Positions 57,588 to 64,000 of a stretch of 64,000 bases of DNA are shown piece after piece. The stretch is from assembly GCA_029216955.1 (NCBI GenBank), contig JANAVB010006999.1:1821431-1885430 (forward strand), written 5' to 3'. Each line of letters opens with the position of its first letter. The first letter of the stretch is position 1. The DNA is from Iris pallida. Its lineage: Eukaryota; Streptophyta; Magnoliopsida; Asparagales; Iridaceae. Under the pieces are notes generated by a model, which saw only the letters and a program-made list of their open reading frames with translations, was not told the origin of the DNA and made no database searches. Made by a program: the position numbers and the translations under genes.

Positions 57588-60500
57588 TGTCACGACCCAC
57601 ACCCTAGAGTTAGGGCACGAGAACGTAACAATGCCCAGCCTACGCCGCAGTGTCGGCGGTAGAACGCTGTCCTAGGTCTCAATGCATCAAACTGTATAAG
57701 ACTAAACAGTTTATACTCCCCGAATGGGGGTGACATAGCAGATACAGACTCAATCACATCTAAGGTAGAGCATGATAAGGATAGATAAAACATGAAATCC
57801 AAAAGAGATACAGGAGATAGAAGTCTAAGTGTCTAAGATACATAATCCCAGAAATACATCACAAAACTCAAATACAGATACAGAATCCACAAAGTAAATA
57901 CAACTCCAGACAAAATGAAATAACTACCTAAACAACCCCTACTGTCTCCTCTAGGCTAGCAGGCAACCTCCAAGCTATCTGTAAAATTTATCAACGGGTC
58001 CAGTCAGGACTGGAGCGAGCACAGTACATCTCAACAATTCATAGCAGGTTAGAAAATATAGACATGCAGTAAAGTAAGATACAAGTACTGAAAGAAGTGC
58101 AGTATAAAAACAGAGAGAGAACTGTAATAGAAATATCTACTATACACAGAGAACTAGCAGTGACTAGTGAGTCAGAGTACAACATGAACATGTAAATGGC
58201 CTGGGATGATTCAATGAAGACACTACGGAATGATTCAATGAAGATACCACTGGTGTATTATTCACATGTCCACTTCTACTCCCCCGTACCCCCAATCAAT
58301 ACACAATGATCCAGCCAGGTTATGTTATATGATTCCATGTACGGCCCCCGAAGGGTGATACATGGATGTCCCATAAATGGGGAGTCTGGGGGTTACCCAA
58401 CTGTGTAAGATTCAAGAGACTCTGTGATCATGAGGGTACATATCACAAGTAATCAAGTGAACCAAGAAGCATAGTGATACGCCATGTAAGTGAAACGCAC
58501 AGAACACGTAGTACTCGATGCTCCCTAAGGATAACATCTCAAGAAAGAATCCATATAGTACCAATCCGTGTGACCGTCGTGACAGTACAAGTAAAGTAAT
58601 CTACTGCAGGAAATAATTCTAAGCAAGATATGAAATGATCAGAGAATGTACTCGCCTCGATAACCTGAACAGCTGATAAGTATAGGGGGTTCCACTGAAG
58701 CCACAGAGTCCTATTTAAAGCAACACAGGTTACAAGGTGTTCAAGTTGAAATAAATGAATCCACAAACAATCTATTTTATTCTAGGTTCTTCTAAGTCAA
58801 AACAACTCTAGGTTGACTCCGGTCAATAATCTAGTCAAACTAGGTCAAGTGTTGACTTACAGTTGACTTTGGGTCAACTGGTCAGCTCTGGTCAAACAGG
58901 GTCAATTCTAGTCTAATATAAAGTGTACTTCATTATTTGTACGTCGAAACTTACGACATGCAAATCGAGATAAGAAGATTATCGGTAAGGTTGATAATCT
59001 TGTTATAGTGATCCACTTGTCCAACTTGTCGATTTCAGCGATGTGAGATCACTGGAATTGGCTGATCTCAGTTTCGTTGTACTAATCCCGAAATACGAAC
59101 ATTATATGAATTAATTATTAATTAATTATAAAAAGGTTAAACTCAGTAAAATTATCAACAAACATTGTCGGACGATGAAATGAACATCGCCAACGTGTCC
59201 AGAATGGTCAAATTAGCTAGGATAGCCTACCCAACGGTCCAATTTGGACACAAGGGCAAAAAGGTCATTTCGGGTCAAAACGGTGTCCGTGTCGGAGCCG
59301 TTTTGCACCGAAAAATATGCAAGAAAACAAGTCTATAAAATATAACAAATTATATGTCCATGAAACCAGAATGTCGATACGAACCTAACGGTATCTCCAG
59401 AATTGGATTCCGGTGACCCGATCTCAATTTGGCCCGTTGACCGAACTTAGAATTCCGGTTTGCACGGAAATGCGTGTCGGAGCCAAAGTTCTCAAAACTC
59501 AGCAAACTACCTGTCAACGAGTCCCGAATGATGATACGAGCTCAACGGTATCTCCGGAATTGGATTCCGATGAGCCGATCTCAAAATGATCCGTTGACCC
59601 GGATATTGGTATCCGACTTGCACCGAAATGCGTGCCGGATCCAATGTCCACCAAAATCTAGTAAATTATATGTCAACGAGTCCAGAATGACGATACGAAC
59701 TCAACGGTATATCCGGAATTGGATTTCGATGAGCCGACGTCAAAAAGTTTCGTTGACCCAGAAAGTGGGACCCGCTTTGCATCGAAAAACGTGCCCGGGC
59801 CCACGTTCTCCAAATCTAACAAATTTTATATGAAAACATGCCAGAATGACGCCACAAGTCTAATGGTGGCATCAGAAATGAAATTTGGAGTCCCGTGTTC
59901 AAAAATAAAATTTTACAAGTTGAAAATTACGAATTCGTACGACCAACTTTGGCGTCGAATTCAACCAATCAAATAAGCTCACAATGAAACAAAACTGGAG
60001 GAGTAGTAAGAGGGTTATACCAGCTTCGCACCGAAACTGGTAGCACGCCAAACGGAGCTACGGTGGAGGAGATACAAGCTGACGAAGTTGGCCCCGCGAA
60101 ACTGTCCAAATTTAATACAATTTAAACGGTCAACTTGGTGGCCGGTTTTCATGTATCAAACGATAAAATTAACGGACAAAAATTGACAGGGATGAAGGTG
60201 GATATACTGAGATTGCGACGGAGCGAAGAAATTGCCGATCCAACGGTCGGATCTCTGGAAAAACGTATGCGAAGTCCCTGCAATGGAGCGCCAAAATGAA
60301 CTCGATTCCGCGCGCGTAACGACGGAACGTCGTGCAAAACGCACGAATCGCCTATACGTCATGCCGGAGAACGAGGTGGCGGACCCTGGGGGGTCGCCGG
60401 TGATTGCCCATGGTAGGGGAGGCCAGCCATGGCGGCGGCGGCCGGCCACGACGGTGCTGCGCCGCGCGCGCTACGGCCAATCCTGGCCGGCCTGTGCGCG

Positions 60501-62034
60501 CACTGTTGCCGCAGTTGCTGTGCGTGAACACCGCTGTGCAGCGGCTGCGCGGCCACGTGCGGCGAGGGCGGCGGTGGTGCGGCGCTGGCACGGCGAGGGG
60601 GCGGCGGTCTAGGGTGGTGCGAGCGGTGGAGGAGGTGGTGATGGCTCGGTGGTTGTGAGGTGAAGTGGAGTTGGAGGAGGAGAGAGAAGAAGGAGGAGGA
60701 GAATGGTCGGGGGTGGCTTCATGGCCGACGGCCAGGGGAGGTCGGGGTGGTCTGGCCATGGCCATGGTGGAGAGGTGGTGTTTCATTGATGGTAGTGGTG
60801 ATGGCTTGGTAGTGATGATGAAGGAGAAGGAGGAATAAAGGAGGAGAGGCTGGTGGAGTGGGTGGCCAGGCTGAGCTCGCCGGGGTGGTGGCCGACGGCG
60901 CTCGGCCGGGGAGGAGGTGGTGATGCCATGGGTGGAGAGGGAGGTCGGGCCTGGGAGTGGTGGAGGAGAGTTGTTGTTGTTGTTGTGTAGTAGAAGTTGT
61001 GGGAAAAAATGAATAATAGAGAGAGAGAAAGAGATGCATTAATTGATGAGAGAGAGAGAGTTGAGGATAATCCCCCTAGGTTTTAGGGCCGACTGCATAG
61101 GGTGTTTGGGAAAAATGCATGGAGGAAATTAATGGGTATGATTAAAAGAGGAAGATCTTATGGCTAGGAATTAAATGGAGAAAAATAGGTTATGCCAATA
61201 AGGATTAAATTTAATAGAAATTCCCATTAAATATTAAAAATAGGGAAAAATAAGCACTTGATATTTTTGGGCAAGAATTATGAGGGTGTCATGATGGAGA
61301 GTAACATGGAGCTGGACTGGACTCGGTGGAGCCGGATTGGGTCAAAATCAGACATTGTGCAAAAATTGAATTAAAATTAGGCGTTGATGATCATGAGTGA
61401 ATAAGTAGCACATGGAGATTCCAATAAATGGGACACAAGTGGCGGACGGGTAGTAGGCTCAAAGTGGGCCATGTCCATAGTTGGGGCGGACAGGTTTTGG
61501 TCGACAGGGGACCCACAATTCAAGTTGGAAGATGAATGTGACGCCGTTGAGTGAAATAAAATCGGGTCACGTGTCGGGAAAGTTGTGCGAATCAAATGGA
61601 GCACAAAATGACATGTCTGAGTGGGACACGAAGGTCAAGGGTGAAGAGCATCTCGAGTAGATCATCAATAAAGTTGGTTTCAAGAAACTGACTGGTCTTG
61701 CGCTCCCAATTTAAAAGTCACGGTAACGTGCTGAAAATGATCAAGGAAAAGAGTGGGAAAATAAATAATAATCAAATGGTCTAAATCGACCCGAAGTTCA
61801 GCGAAACAAAAAGAGCACAAGGGAACAAGTTTGGATGGGACACTATATACAATCATGAAGGTAATCCTATCCACTCCAAAACTCATGAAAAAGATTTCCA
61901 AAGTTGAACATCCCTGATACTCCAAATATCAATGGCACGGAAAAGTACACTTAGGAAAATAACAGAATAAATTATTTATCGAAATTAAAATCAATCAGAA
62001 AAAAAAAAACAACCCAAAATTCAGGGTGCTCACA
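57588..62034 (-). repeat. LARD copy 2, 5' LTR
   Basis: Partner of 50435-54900 with scattered substitutions and small indels, for example a shorter CAG/TTG run near 60975 and fewer GA repeats near 61050. TG...CA ends on both. Confidence 0.92.
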
Positions 62035-62705
62035 GAAATGATTCACACTTCAGTGGATTTGAAGCTTGGGACTTGGTTTCTGCTGTTTGGTATGCTTGGG
62101 GAAGGGAACATGAAAGTTGCTCTTCTGACAGATTTATAATCATGTCGGCTGGAAAGGCTGGTCTTTTTCTGGGCTGCCACATCTAGTTTGGCCGACTGGA
62201 TGTGGATGAATTACATTGGTTTTGCTCTTTTTTTTAATAAACTAATACATAGATAATTAAAAATAAATTAATAGATTAATTAAGTAATTTTTTGGACCGA
62301 ATATGTTTGAGATAATTTTTATTTTACTATATAATTAGTTAATTATTATAACTAGAATAGTAATTATTATATTAATTTATTAAATTAATTATTTAATTTT
62401 TTAAATTGTATGTAAATTAATTATACTTTACTACTTTTATAATATTTATAATATACTCTTCCAGTTTTTATTTTTCTTTCTCAACCAAACATATTTGTCT
62501 ACTTTTCCTCTATTAATTATCTTCATTTATTAAACTAATTATTTAATTTATTAAATTATTATGTGAATTAATCATTATTTACTATTATTAAATAATACTC
62601 TTCGACTTTCACTTTTTACATCATATTTCAACCAAATATATTTGTTTAATTTTCATTTCCTACTTTTCACTTTCCTATTCCAACCAAACACATTCGTCCC
62701 CTATT
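62035..62705. repeat. Right part of a MITE-like repeat split by LARD copy 2
   Basis: The left end at 50398 (TAAGGACGTGTTTGGTAAAG ... GAGGGAAATG) and the right end at 62705 (reverse complement TAGGGGACGAATGTGTTTGG ... GTAGGAAATG) are loosely inverted repeats. With the LARD removed, the unit would be about 0.7 kb. I could not find a convincing target duplication. The middle is AT-rich with no gene. Confidence 0.4.
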
Positions 62706-63189
62706 AGGGGATAAGAAAGAGGATGGATTCATATCCTTATTCCATCCTTGAAAGTCCAAATGCAAATTTTTTTACACTTACAGTTAACCAAACAGACCCT
62801 AAGTGCGCGACTAGGAAGTCTACGCTGGTAAAGGAGGAGGGGCGGTGAGTGAATCCTTGGTGGAGTTCCATTTCCACTTTAGCCAAAAAAATTGGAACTG
62901 AAAAAAGTAGTGGGGGACAGGAACTACAGGCTGTCAAATCCAGTAATTCCAACTTTCAGTCCACCCACTTCCCCAACCAAACATCGAACCCTTAGTCACT
63001 TCTGCATAATAGTGAAACATCTCACACTTTAACAACTTTGGTGGCAAACCAAACAACCCCTTTGTATAAGAAGGTGGGTTGGCAGGTCGAGTATGAAGTA
63101 TCACACATGGCATTGTCTGGGCCCACTTAGTGGTTCTCCAACTACATATATTATCCACTTTTTCCAACCCCCATCCCCTTTCCCTCAAG

Positions 63190-63190
<1 letters not shown>
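62706..63190. other. Noncoding DNA with MITE-end-like words
   Basis: AACCAAACAGACCCTAA (62774-62790), CCAACCAAACATCGAACCCT (62974-62993) and AACCAAACAACCCC (63046-63059) look like ends of small DNA elements of the kind starting GGGTCTGTTTGG. No element could be delimited and no gene is seen. Confidence 0.4.
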
Positions 63191-63692
<502 letters not shown>

Positions 63693-63694
<2 letters not shown>

Positions 63695-63767
63695 CCTCTG
63701 GCTCAATCGGGTAGAGTGAGGCATACCCTCCAAGAGGTTGCTAGTTCAAGTAACTGAGGAAGCATAT
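63693..63767 (+). mobile_element. Truncated tRNA-like SINE head
   Basis: TGGCTCAATCGGGTAGAG fits the Pol III A box (TRGYNNANNNGG) and AGTTCAAGTAA about 35 bp on is a weak B box. The overall order resembles the head of plant Au-like SINEs. It is cut off by the LTR starting at 63768. Confidence 0.5.
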
Positions 63768-64000
63768 TGTCACATCCCGGGTCCGGTTGATCGGACACGA
63801 GTTGTGAGCGCGTCCAATCTACGCCGTACTATTGGTGGTAGTCATCTGTTTCTAAACCTTAATAGTCACCAAAAGCTCAAGAATATTTGATCGTGCTTAA
63901 CAAAAAAACTAATAAAGCTAGAAATCAAAACGCAACACACACACGATCATCACAGTCTACTAGTATGGTTTGATACATCATACAAGTCATAACTCCGGAG
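63768..64000 (-). repeat. Start of another Tekay-type LTR, runs off the window
   Basis: TGTCACATCCCGGGTCCGG at 63768, followed by GCGTCCAATCTACGCCGTAC, aligns with the LARD copy 2 LTR end (TGTCACGACCCGCACCC ... CCCAGCCTACGCCGCAGT). The orientation is therefore minus and this is the LTR 3' end. The five bases before it are CATAT, the expected target duplication if the other end lies beyond 64000. Confidence 0.65.

Larger units (their letters stand above)
50435..62034 (-). mobile_element. Non-autonomous giant-LTR retrotransposon (LARD-like), copy 2
   Basis: LTRs of 4466 bp (50435-54900) and 4447 bp (57588-62034) enclose 2687 bp. A perfect duplication GAAAT flanks it (50430-50434 and 62035-62039). 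On - the LTR starts TGTGAGCACCCTG and ends GGTGCGGGTCGTGACA (GTGGGTCGTGACA in the other copy). The polypurine end ATAAGGTGGGTAGGA (54901-54915) and the tRNA-Ile-type primer site (57561-57579) fix the minus orientation. No gag or pol is present. The size plan (LTRs over 4 kb, short noncoding core) is that of LARD elements. The family differs in LTR sequence from copy 1 but has the same ends of the internal region. Confidence 0.93.

Overview
The window is repeat-rich nuclear DNA from a flowering plant. The evidence is Ty3/gypsy chromovirus and Ty1/copia Sirevirus-type polyproteins, very long LTRs, a hAT-type and a Mutator-type DNA element, tRNA-derived SINEs, and a fragment of a phi-class glutathione S-transferase gene with plant intron positions. 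The GC-rich fillers of the DNA elements would fit a monocot, but that is a weak guess. I found no intact host gene, no rRNA or functional tRNA gene, and nothing prokaryotic or CRISPR-like. Nearly every coding remnant carries stops or frameshifts.

Layout. 1-3550: noncoding DNA with a two-exon GSTF pseudogene (2062-2451) and short repeats. 3551-11181: 5'-truncated chromovirus on + (RNase H, integrase, chromodomain-like end, 3' LTR). Its LTR is interrupted by a hAT-type element (7544-10381, 8-bp target duplication ACTAGGCC) that contains a large inverted duplication and a GC-rich retroposon-like insert. 11182-31675: an older related LTR in inverted orientation, split by a complete Sirevirus-like copia element on - (11319-29792, duplication CTAGT). 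That element's leader is in turn split by a complete non-autonomous LTR element on - (19667-28794, duplication TAATC). 31676-39021: a complete, apparently non-coding LTR element on + (duplication TACAA). 39022-43500: the 3' half of a second Sirevirus, joined in the same reading frame to the 5' half of a Ty3/gypsy element (43509-47052). 47628-47815: a SINE with 10-bp target duplications. 48466-49183: a Mutator-type element with 9-bp duplications and a GC-rich interior. 50435-62034: a second complete giant-LTR non-autonomous element on - (duplication GAAAT). It sits in a MITE-like repeat. 62035-64000: MITE-like debris, a duplicated TA-microsatellite block, a truncated SINE and the start of one more LTR.

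How the parts relate. The two non-autonomous elements with LTRs of 4.0 and 4.5 kb look like LARDs: huge LTRs, a non-coding core of 1.1 or 2.7 kb, and a chromovirus-type polypurine end. They share an identical 19-base leader motif. Eighteen of those bases match, from memory, the complement of the 3' end of plant tRNA-Ile(AAU) including CCA. The other LTR elements here use the usual initiator-Met-type site (TGGTATCAGAGC). The two Sireviruses share an extra sense ORF downstream of pol, a conserved hairpin with the same 8-bp stem and 14-nt loop geometry between pol and that ORF, arrays of polypurine tracts, and long palindromes that also sit just upstream of the LTR TATA box.

Insertion order can be read from the nesting: inverted gypsy LTR first, then Sirevirus 1, then the LARD. 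Boundaries given with target duplications were read base by base. Family assignments come from motifs recognised by eye without any database search.
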